Origin: CAYYIS01 sp964470965
Lineage (GTDB): Bacteria; JAAXHH01; JABIQT01
Length of the DNA: 13,436 nt
Reading direction: 5' to 3'
Assembly: GCA_964470965.1 (NCBI GenBank)
Contig: CAYYIS010000082.1
Location: forward strand, 1-13,436
Positions 8,291 to 13,436 of the stretch are shown here, in pieces; the stretch's first letter is position 1, and every line of letters begins with the position of its first letter. The notes under the pieces were generated by a model, which was not told the origin of the DNA, did not search any database, and saw only the letters and a program-made list of their open reading frames with translations. The position numbers were made by a program, and so were the translations under genes.

Positions 8291-8689
8291 CTACGGCGAC
8301 TGGATCGACAGCATATCCTTCACAAGGGAAAGCAGTTGGTCACGGCGGAGCGGTTTTGTGAGGAAGTGATCCGCATGGTGTTCAATCGCTTCTGAGTGGG
8401 TATCCCAATTACCCACCCCTGTTAAGATTATTACAGGCATTTTCGGCGCATGTTGTTTGAGTTCTTTCAGGGTTGCGATGCCATTTCTCTCAGGCATATT
8501 CAAATCTATTAAAGCCAAATCAAATGGCTGTATCCGTGCATGCTGAAGTGCCTGCTTACCATCTTCCGAGAGCACGACCTCATAACCTTCCTTACTAAAC
8601 AGCCTTCCCAGCGTTTTTAGGAGTACCGTATCGTTGTCGGCAATGAGTAACCGTACAGGGCTGGTCTGATTAATTGAGTGAATAACCAT
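8291..8689 (-). CDS. Single-domain response regulator (receiver only)
   Basis: This is a 132-aa CheY-like receiver with no output domain. The phosphorylated aspartate is D62 in LALIDLNMPERNG. The acidic pocket is D18-N19-D20 (ADND), so the usual second aspartate is asparagine. T90 and K112 (TKP) complete the active site. A strong AGGAGGA lies about 7 bases before the ATG. The gene ends 6 bp from the end of the kinase gene on the opposite strand, which suggests, but does not prove, that they are partners. Without an output domain it may act by protein contact or as an intermediate in a phosphorelay. Confidence 0.9.
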   Translation of the reverse strand: MVIHSINQTSPVRLLIADNDTVLLKTLGRLFSKEGYEVVLSEDGKQALQHARIQPFDLALIDLNMPERNGIATLKELKQHAPKMPVIILTGVGNWDTHSEAIEHHADHFLTKPLRRDQLLSLVKDMLSIQSP

Positions 8690-9261
8690 CCGAAATTCCT
8701 CCTGCGTGCTAACGATGCAAACTCTGTGCCAAAAGACGTCTTGTTAGTTCGGGCTTAATAATTCGATCCTGCAAGTTCCCTTCCGCGCCTATGGTGAGGT
8801 TTCCGCCACCCAACCACGCTATAGGGGTATCGAATATAATCAGAAGTAACCATGGGCAATCACCGCCTGGATGATTAAGGCAGAGGGTACTCACAGCAGG
8901 AAAACTTTCTACCGCACATCGACTCTAGTTCTGGAGCAGGCCCTGAAATTGCTTCTCAACAAACGCGATGCCGTCCGATACGAAGCAAGGCCCACCCGGC
9001 AAGTTCAAAACAGCGAAGGCGTTCCACGATTTCTGTGGTGCGCCTTTTCTGTTGTATTAGACAGCAAAACACTAAATTTAGTCACCCAGACGTCATCAAA
9101 CACAAATGGCGACCCCAAAGGATCGCCTGCCGAAATTGCCGAGCAGAGGAGTATGAATTTGGAGACCGCTCAGCAGTGGTTCACCGAATGGAGCCAGGAA
9201 GATTGTGACTCAGGTTAGTTTTTGATAGAAATGGTTTCAAGCGGTAGACAGGCGGTAGATG
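8690..9261. other. Region without a convincing gene
   Basis: This stretch separates the response regulator from the tRNA scar. Two open frames occur: a GTG-initiated 61-codon minus frame ending 20 bp before the regulator start, and a 115-codon plus frame at 8871-9218. Neither has a good ribosome binding site or a recognisable domain, and the latter runs through the hairpin at 9009-9053. A short direct repeat GCGGTAGA occurs at 9241 and 9252. It may be old chromosomal spacer next to the former tRNA gene. Confidence 0.5.
9009..9053 (+). terminator. Terminator-like hairpin
   Basis: Three paired blocks, AACAG/CTGTT, AAGGCG/CGCCTT and CCAC/GTGG, are separated by two 2-by-2 internal loops and close on a 7-base loop (GATTTCT). 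The 3' side contains CTTTTCTGTTGT. It resembles a rho-independent terminator or the end of a small RNA read rightward, but no gene clearly ends into it. Confidence 0.4.
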
Positions 9262-9321
9262 AAACAACAAACGGGCAGGACAAGCGGGATTAACTAAATC
9301 CCTTAACTTGTTCTGCCCGTT
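9262..9321 (-). terminator. Intrinsic terminator of the former tRNA-Pro gene
   Basis: A long hairpin pairs bases 9270-9284 with 9307-9321, with one G-T mismatch. Nested inside it is a second perfect 6-bp stem, GGGATT (9286-9291) / AATCCC (9297-9302). On the minus strand the stem is followed by TTGTTGTTTC. It sits 13 bases after the tRNA fragment's 3' end, as expected for the original terminator of that gene. Confidence 0.7.
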
Positions 9322-9334
9322 GGTCTTAACTGAG

Positions 9335-9378
9335 TCGGGGTGGGGAAATTCGAACCCCCGACCCCCTGCTCCCAAAGC
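9335..9378 (-). other. 3' fragment of a tRNA-Pro(UGG) gene, probable attachment-site scar
   Basis: Reading the minus strand from 9378, the sequence fits tRNA positions 30 to 73. It has anticodon loop TTTGGGA (anticodon TGG at 9374-9372), 3' anticodon stem GCAGG, a 5-base variable loop, and T-stem GGGGG with T-loop TTCGAAT. Acceptor strand CACCCCG and discriminator A (9335) follow; both are typical of proline tRNA. No CCA is encoded (CTC follows). The 5' half is absent: the preceding bases do not pair with the anticodon stem, and no CGGGGTG acceptor strand is present. Two G-U pairs close the T-stem, so it may already be degenerating. Tyrosine recombinases often integrate at tRNA 3' ends and leave such a fragment at the far end of the element. 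Confidence 0.8.
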
Positions 9379-9483
9379 CGTAAAGCCGCTTTAGCGTTGT
9401 TGCCTGTTCGTTTATATTACTTTCTCTCCCATAGAGTTATGAACCACCGTTCTTATTCTTATTGTTTGTAGTTCCTCTTGGAT

Positions 9484-9526
9484 TTAGCTGGCTCGGTTAG
9501 CAGTTTGTTAGCAATCCATTAGCCAG
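9484..9526. repeat. Phased TTAGC repeats, possible recombinase or excisionase arm sites
   Basis: TTAGC occurs at 9484, 9497, 9508 and 9519, spaced 13, 11 and 11 bases, so the last three lie about one helical turn apart. CTGGCT (9488-9493) and AGCCAG (9521-9526) bracket the cluster as an inverted repeat. Another TTAGC lies at 9391 beside the tRNA scar. The placement between att core and integrase suits arm-type binding sites. The rest of 9379-9702 shows no gene. Confidence 0.4.
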
Positions 9527-9702
9527 TTTTGTCTCCCAACTCTGCCCTATCAAACTCAAATTACCCCGCAGTTCCAGATGCAACCAAGAATAGCATTGAC
9601 TTACCTTGTCCTAAAAACTCGTTATAGTCCAGATCAATGCCGACCCACTCAATCGTAGCGGCTTTAGATAAACCTCTAGGTGCTGTAATATAGAGTAATC
9701 AC

Positions 9703-10886
9703 TCAAGATGTCAAATCAATGCCATTTAATGCCATTTCGGGCTTTCCGAATATCGTTTCATCCAGCCGCCGTGCGGCCTCGCGATTCGTATCAGGAAATA
9801 GATGGCCGTACCTGTCAAATGTCATCTCCACGGAGCCGTGGCGTAGCTGCTTCTGGATGTATTTCGGACTCTCCCCCTGCGCGATCAAAAGAGATGCGCA
9901 GGTGTGTCGAAGATCATGGAATCGGATACGCCGAAGTCCTGAGGCCTTGAGAGCTGGATTAAATACGCGTTTAGTGACATTCCACGGATCAAGCGATGTA
10001 CCCTTTGGCGTGGAAAATATCAAGTCGTTGTCTTCATAGTCTGATCCAACCATCAATCTTTTCTCAGTTTGGATACGCCGATGTTGTTTCAAAGATTTCA
10101 GACAGGTGGGTGTGAGATCGACGGGAGCAACAGAGGTCTCGGTCTTTGGTTCCGCAATGGTCGCCGGATGTCCGCTTCGCGGTCGCAGCCATGTTTCCTT
10201 GACAAAATACTGCTCTCGGTTCAAATCGAGATTACCCCATTTCATCGCGAACAGTTCTCCAATTCTGAGCCCAGTTACAATGGCCGTCAGGAAGAATGGA
10301 ATCCACTTTTCCGGAACATGTTTTAGGAACAAACCCACTTCATCAGCGGTCAGAAAATCCATGTCCATCCGTGGCACTTTCGGATTACGTACTTTCTTCG
10401 CCGGGTTCTCCCGGAGATATCCCCAATCAATCGCATGGTCCAACATTTGCCGCAGCAGGCGAAGCATATGTTTTACTGTCTGAGCAATCCAGAGGCCATT
10501 TTCTCTGCTTTGAACCCTTGAACATCCTCTACTCTGATCCTAGACAGTACCATACTTCCGAACGCAGGGATTAGATGATTGCGGAACAACCCATCATAAA
10601 GGCACAGTGTTGATTGACGGATCTGGCTTTCTCCAATGGCGTACTTTTTCATCCAGATGGTTTGATAGTCTGCATAAGTAATGACTGAAGGTTCGCGATA
10701 GTCACTTCTGTTAAGCTGACTGAGGCGCTCTGTTAGCAGGGCTTCAGCATGTTTGCGAGTGTTTGGGTGCGGCACTTTCTCCCATTTTTGATTTCGGTTC
10801 CTGCATTCCTTTTCTGCGTCCCATTTTCGCCCCACATCGTAAACAATGGCATAACGGTTGCCTCGTTTAATCACTGATCCACGCAT
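9703..10886 (-). pseudogene. int: Tyrosine recombinase / phage-type integrase, broken by a frameshift
   Basis: The intact protein would have been about 394 aa and would have integrated and excised the element at tRNA-Pro. The N-terminal part (10473-10886, 137 aa) carries the arm-binding domain and the first portion of the SAM-like core-binding domain. The C-terminal part (254 aa from 10467) carries the catalytic domain with R68 (TGLRIGE), H184-x-x-R187 (HDLRHT), H210 (LRHGS) and nucleophile Y220 (DRYGH), all present. The two lie in different frames. Reading from frame to frame restores a family-like ASG-L-AQTVKHML, so one base appears to be missing near 10485-10490. The start ATG has GGAGG upstream, overlapping the end of the excisionase gene. 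Either a real inactivating mutation or an assembly error would explain the break. Confidence 0.88.
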
Positions 10887-10895
10887 TATAGCCTC

Positions 10896-11066
10896 CTATT
10901 GTTTCACGGATTCAAGATACGCCTCTATATCACTACGGCGGAAGTTGGTCGATCTGCCGATCTCATATACAGGAAACGCCCGTCTTTCCATTAGACGATA
11001 CACGGTACGGTCAACTACGCCCAGTCAACCGGCTACTTCCTTGACCTTTAAGAGTTCATGTCCCAT
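10896..11066 (-). pseudogene. Excisionase-type helix-turn-helix gene with an internal TGA
   Basis: Read from the ATG at 11066 this is a 56-codon protein beginning MGHELLKVKEVAG, interrupted at codon 14 (TGA at 11027-11025), then continuing LGVVDRTVYRLMERRAFPVY to the TAG at 10896. It belongs to the small HTH_17/excisionase family: the motif RTVYRLM followed by YEIGR is shared with the intact gene at 11299-11475. The family commonly has a bulky or aromatic residue at the interrupted position, so TGG to TGA is a likely nonsense change. TGA ends narH, the kinase and the dioxygenase gene here, so it is a normal stop. The gene ends 9 bp before int, whose ribosome binding site it touches, so the two formed an operon. 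Confidence 0.8.
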
Positions 11067-11152
11067 GACATCTCTTGCCACCACTCGTTGATCGCCATGT
11101 CCCGTCCAGTGTTGCCAACGCTGTTGCTCACGACTTCTAAATGTACCCTATG

Positions 11153-11181
11153 AATATAAAGTAAATAATGGAACTTGTCAT
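11153..11181 (-). promoter_or_regulatory. Sigma-70-type promoter of the xis-int operon
   Basis: On the minus strand ATGACA (-35, 11181-11176) and TATATT (-10, 11158-11153) are separated by exactly 17 bases. Each hexamer matches the consensus at 5 of 6 positions. It points into the excisionase and integrase genes about 90 bases downstream. Confidence 0.6.
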
Positions 11182-11205
11182 GAATTATTATGATTTATTA
11201 TGACA
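11176..11205. promoter_or_regulatory. Candidate operator between the divergent element genes
   Basis: TGTCAT (11176-11181) and ATGACA (11200-11205) form a dyad whose left arm is the -35 box of the xis-int promoter. Inside it TTATTATGA is repeated directly with a 10-base period (11185-11193, 11195-11203). A protein bound here would block the leftward promoter; the 58-aa protein encoded to the right is one candidate. Confidence 0.4.
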
Positions 11206-11225
11206 TTATTTGCTTATTTGTTTCA

Positions 11226-11255
11226 TCGACTTATATTGAAATCCTTGGATATACT
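11226..11255 (+). promoter_or_regulatory. Possible promoter of the 58-aa HTH gene
   Basis: TCGACT and TATACT are separated by 18 bases and lie about 43 bases before the start codon. The -10 is good and the -35 is only fair. A 12-bp dyad AGAGT-AA-ACTCT (11285-11296) sits between it and the ATG. Confidence 0.35.
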
Positions 11256-11298
11256 GTAAATGTGTTGTGTTCTTTAAATTGAAGAGAGTAAACTCTTT

Positions 11299-11475
11299 AT
11301 GACAGATGATGAGTTCTACACGACTACTGAGCTCGCTAAACTTTTAAAGATTACCCAGAGAACGGTTTACAGGTTAATGGATCGGGGGGACCTACCGTAT
11401 TACGAGATCGGCAGAGTGAAGCGTTTTAGAAAGAAAGAGGTAGAAGAATATCTAAAGCGGGTCAGGCGGGCCTGA
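11299..11475 (+). CDS. Small excisionase-family helix-turn-helix DNA-binding protein
   Basis: This is a complete 58-aa basic protein. Residues 6-29 (FYTTTELAKLL, then ITQRTVYRLMDRG) form the winged helix-turn-helix of the HTH_17/excisionase family. They are followed by the wing YYEIGRVKRFRKKEV and a basic tail. It shares RTVYRLM and YEIGR with the broken excisionase on the other strand, so the two are distant paralogues. It could be the element's repressor or directionality factor, acting on the repeats at 11176-11205. The start is the ATG at 11299, with a weak GAGAG 10 bases upstream. The codons are AT-rich, unlike the following dioxygenase gene. Which of the two small proteins was the true excisionase cannot be told. 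Confidence 0.8.
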   Translation: MTDDEFYTTTELAKLLKITQRTVYRLMDRGDLPYYEIGRVKRFRKKEVEEYLKRVRRA

Positions 11476-11593
11476 TACATTAAGAATTACCTGCCTTATT
11501 TGCTCATTGTTTTCTTATGCTAAGCGGTATCTGGACGCCCGGACGATAGATTCACAACACACCTGACGATCGAGCCGCCAGCGCGCGACATCC

Positions 11594-12754
11594 ATGGGTA
11601 TGATCATCTTGCAAGGAGCTTGGAATGGACAAAATGCCATCGAACAGACAGAGAGTTTTACCGTCCCAGCCAGGGATTCTCACCAGGCATTCATCACAAT
11701 GACCAAATTCCAACCAGAAATTGGAGGAGGTTTGCTGCCGGTGCGGAGCAAGACCGAACCAAGCGCGGCAGATGAGGCCATACTTACAGAGCAGGTTGAG
11801 CAGTTTCAGAACAGCGGTTTCACAGTGCTGCGGAAGGTGCTCAGCGCGGCCGTGGTGGCCGAGGTACGGACCCGGTTGGATGTGCGGATGGCTGCAAAGC
11901 TGACAACACAACTCAACGTGGGAGGGGGGCAACCAACCATCGGCGCCGATCACGCCTCGGCGGGCTGCAACATCTCCATCGGGGGTCCCACCGACTCGGC
12001 AGACATTGGCTTCCCAGGGCTGCTGGCGGCGGCACCGGAGGTAGCGGAGCTGCTCATTAAGCCCTTCCTACTGAACCCGCGCCTACTCGATCTAGCGGAG
12101 CGCGTCATGGGCCCCTTTGTCCAGGGCGACGGCTTCTACGTGGTAGGCAGCCCACCGGCACAACTGACCGGACGGGCGACCGGGGGCGCGTTTCGACAAG
12201 AGCTGCTCGCCAACGCAGTGGGCTGGCACCGTGACGCGTACTCCCATCATCGCATGTGGCGCGACAACCCCGGTTATGCCAAAAACCTTGCTGACGGGAG
12301 GCAGCTTTTCACGCCGCCCCTCGCAGCGCATATGCTCTGCTACCTTCAGGACATGGACGGGCCCGGAGGACCGTTGTTCGCAGTTCCAGGCTCGCACCGC
12401 TCTGCCATCGGAGACAAGCCGACGGGTACCGAGGCGGAGGCCGTGGACGCAAAAGCGGGCGACGCGGTGTTCTTTCACTGCGACATGCTGCACTCCGGAT
12501 CGGCCAATCGCGCGGACGTAGACTGGCGTTACATGGTCACCTCCTTCGTCGTGCGCGCCGGTCTGCCTCATCGTGACGATTTCACTGCGCCGCTTGTTCG
12601 GGCATTGGTGGCCGAGGCAGAGGCGCAAGGCGACCGGCGTGTGCCACGCTTCTTCGCGGCGGATGCAGCGGATGGCGGCCCTTTGCAGCGTGAAGAGGAG
12701 CAATGGCGCGCCGCAGTCGATGAAGAACGGCGCCTGCTGCGCCCCTCACTCTGA
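11594..12754 (+). CDS. Phytanoyl-CoA dioxygenase (PhyH) family protein
   Basis: This is a non-haem Fe(II)/2-oxoglutarate-dependent oxygenase. The iron ligands are visible as H212-x-D214 (GWHRDAY) and H300 (DMLHSGSAN). R312 (DWRYMV), or less likely R306, would hold 2-oxoglutarate. FAVPGSH at 262-268 is typical of the family. The substrate is unknown; bacterial members hydroxylate many small molecules, so a role in phytanate breakdown should not be assumed. The gene is 386 aa from the first ATG, but the start is doubtful. Neither 11594 nor the ATG at 11699 (M36, protein MTKFQPE) has a ribosome binding site, and homology-like sequence begins after M36. Codon content is strikingly G+C-rich: lines 12361 and 12421 are about 67-68% G+C, against 50% in the kinase line at 7681. 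That suggests acquisition from another source. Confidence 0.85.
   Translation: MGMIILQGAWNGQNAIEQTESFTVPARDSHQAFITMTKFQPEIGGGLLPVRSKTEPSAADEAILTEQVEQFQNSGFTVLRKVLSAAVVAEVRTRLDVRMAAKLTTQLNVGGGQPTIGADHASAGCNISIGGPTDSADIGFPGLLAAAPEVAELLIKPFLLNPRLLDLAERVMGPFVQGDGFYVVGSPPAQLTGRATGGAFRQELLANAVGWHRDAYSHHRMWRDNPGYAKNLADGRQLFTPPLAAHMLCYLQDMDGPGGPLFAVPGSHRSAIGDKPTGTEAEAVDAKAGDAVFFHCDMLHSGSANRADVDWRYMVTSFVVRAGLPHRDDFTAPLVRALVAEAEAQGDRRVPRFFAADAADGGPLQREEEQWRAAVDEERRLLRPSL
11625..11702 (+). other. 25-codon open frame overlapping the PhyH start
   Basis: AAGGAG lies 7 bases before the ATG at 11625, the best ribosome binding site in the area. The frame (MDKMPSNRQRVLPSQPG...) stops at TGA 11700-11702, which overlaps the PhyH ATG at 11699 as ATGA. 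It could be a translationally coupled leader. Alternatively it is the true N-terminus of PhyH put out of frame by a small indel. Confidence 0.3.
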
Positions 12755-12904
12755 CGCACGAACAGCATAGGGATGAGGAGAGACCCCGTTGAATGTCGCG
12801 TCTCTGCTGTAACCCCCACTTGCGGTAGTTGGTGTTATAAACCTTCATAGCACATAGCCCACCTTATCGCTGGATCACACTGAACTGGAAGAATTACAAC
12901 TATT

Positions 12905-13183
12905 ATGAACGCATCTATAGTTGAACTGCTCGAAATAGTGTGGGTAATCTTAATCATTCTGTTTGTGGTGCTCTTTATTCATGGGGCCTACGCCAGCCGG
13001 GCCAGCGGAAAAAGAAACATTTCCTCCATGCTGGCCCAGGGGTTGTTCGAAGGTTGTGGTTGTATTGTTCTGTTATTCATGGTGCCCATCATTATCATTA
13101 TCGTTATCGCTATCATTCTCGCCATACTTTACTTCGTATGGGGAACCCCGGCCCTTGAGCGTTTGTTACAGGTTCTGATGTAG
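12905..13183 (+). CDS. Small two-helix membrane protein of unknown function
   Basis: This is a 92-aa protein I do not recognise. Residues about 8-26 form a first transmembrane helix and about 53-79 a second, very isoleucine-rich one (PIIIIIVIAIILAILYF). A short polar, basic loop (SRASGKRN) lies between them. There is only a weak GGAAG, about 13 bases upstream of the ATG. The second helix is encoded by a degenerate hexamer repeat. It is the next gene after the PhyH gene, 150 bp away, with no strong terminator between. The hydrophobic pattern in a single frame supports a real gene, but the function is open. Confidence 0.6.
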   Translation: MNASIVELLEIVWVILIILFVVLFIHGAYASRASGKRNISSMLAQGLFEGCGCIVLLFMVPIIIIIVIAIILAILYFVWGTPALERLLQVLM

Positions 13184-13329
13184 CTGTAAACTACCGTCAT
13201 GATTCCTCCTGTTGTTATGCTTTATCCCCCACCGAATATAGCATGACATCCTGAACATGATGAGGTGGCTGCTGCTAATATCAAGAGGAAGAGAAGAAAA
13301 CGTCGCATCGTTACACCAGTCCCTATCCC

Positions 13330-13436
13330 CTACTTCAGCAGCGTCATCCGCTTCGTCTCGGTATACCCACTGCCGCCAGCACCTGATCCACCAGCCGCAC
13401 TAACTCCTGAGTACACCGTGCGCGTGATATGCGTCT
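13330..13436 (-). CDS. C-terminal end of a probable secreted protein with sorting tail (partial)
   Basis: Only the last 34 codons are in the window; the gene continues past the right edge. The reading frame is TRTVYSGVSAAGG, then a Gly/Ser-rich stretch (GSGAGGSG), then YTETKRMTLLK and TAG. The ending, an aromatic residue followed by ETKRMTLLK, resembles the last strand of FlgD-like or type-A C-terminal sorting domains of secreted proteins in FCB-group bacteria, which usually read ...GVYFYRL...TKKMVLLK. The Gly/Ser run sits where the preceding turn would be. The assignment rests on a short tail only. Confidence 0.5.
   Translation of the reverse strand, partial: THITRTVYSGVSAAGGSGAGGSGYTETKRMTLLK

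Larger units (their letters stand above)
9335..11475. mobile_element. Remnant of a tRNA-integrated genomic element (visible part)
   Basis: The tRNA-Pro fragment, candidate recombinase-binding repeats, integrase gene, excisionase-type gene, divergent control region and a second small DNA-binding gene form the typical end module of an integrative element or prophage. The left boundary is the tRNA fragment, because its original terminator lies on the chromosome side. The right boundary is unknown: I found no second copy of the att core in the window, so the element may reach past 13436 or its other end may be lost. Integrase and excisionase are both broken, so self-mobilisation is unlikely. Confidence 0.65.

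Noticed and set aside
8709..8894. 61-codon minus-strand frame just upstream of the response regulator
   Set aside because: GTG start without a ribosome binding site and no family resemblance; probably leader sequence.
8871..9218. 115-codon plus-strand open frame
   Set aside because: No ribosome binding site, no recognisable domain, and it runs through a terminator-like hairpin.
9331..9420. Complete tRNA-Pro gene
   Set aside because: The 5' half is absent: no CGGGGTG acceptor strand or D-arm, and the bases before the anticodon loop do not pair with the anticodon stem.
9484..9526. CRISPR array at the TTAGC repeats
   Set aside because: The repeats are only 5 bases long with 6-8-base gaps; no direct repeats of CRISPR length and no cas genes.
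12779..12806. Terminator after the PhyH gene (AGAGAC/GTCTCT)
   Set aside because: Only a 6-bp stem with a 16-base loop and no T-run.

Overview
The window is about 13.4 kb of bacterial DNA in two parts. On the left are the genes for a respiratory enzyme and its probable regulators. On the right is a decayed integrative element and accessory genes. The protein tail at the extreme right (ending YTETKRMTLLK) resembles the C-terminal sorting tails common in the FCB group (Bacteroidota, Rhodothermota/Balneolota, KSB1, Latescibacterota and relatives). A narC-type dihaem cytochrome leading a narGH operon is known from Thermus and several environmental lineages. A marine or sediment FCB-type bacterium is my best guess, but no marker gene here fixes the taxonomy.

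Left part (1-6246, minus strand): narC, narG, narH in that order of transcription. They encode a membrane-anchored dihaem cytochrome c, a molybdenum catalytic subunit and a four-cluster iron-sulfur subunit. All metal-ligand residues are present at positions matching E. coli NarG/NarH. narJ and narI are expected off the left edge. Sequence alone does not decide between nitrate reductase and the related cytoplasm-facing nitrite oxidoreductase. The lack of an nxrX-like gene between G and H leans toward nitrate reductase. A sigma-54-like -24/-12 sequence and several inverted repeats precede narC.

Middle (6247-8689): a roughly 790-bp AT-rich intergenic region, then a soluble PAS histidine kinase (plus strand). 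It is followed tail-to-tail, 6 bp apart, by a receiver-only response regulator (minus strand). Because the kinase is divergent from narC it may sense respiratory conditions and control the operon; this is inference.

Right part (from about 9335): the 3' portion of a tRNA-Pro(UGG) gene lies on the minus strand with its own downstream terminator. It is the kind of scar left at the distal end of a tRNA-integrated element. Beyond it are a tyrosine integrase broken by a frameshift, an excisionase-type gene with an internal TGA, a bidirectional control region and an intact 58-aa excisionase-family protein. Next come a conspicuously G+C-rich phytanoyl-CoA-dioxygenase-family gene, a small two-helix membrane protein and the end of a probable secreted protein. 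The other end of the element and the intact tRNA were not found in the window. I found no clearly new defence or metabolic system. The best leads are the doubly broken element with its tRNA scar, the possible sigma-54 control of nar, and the unusual start of the kinase gene.
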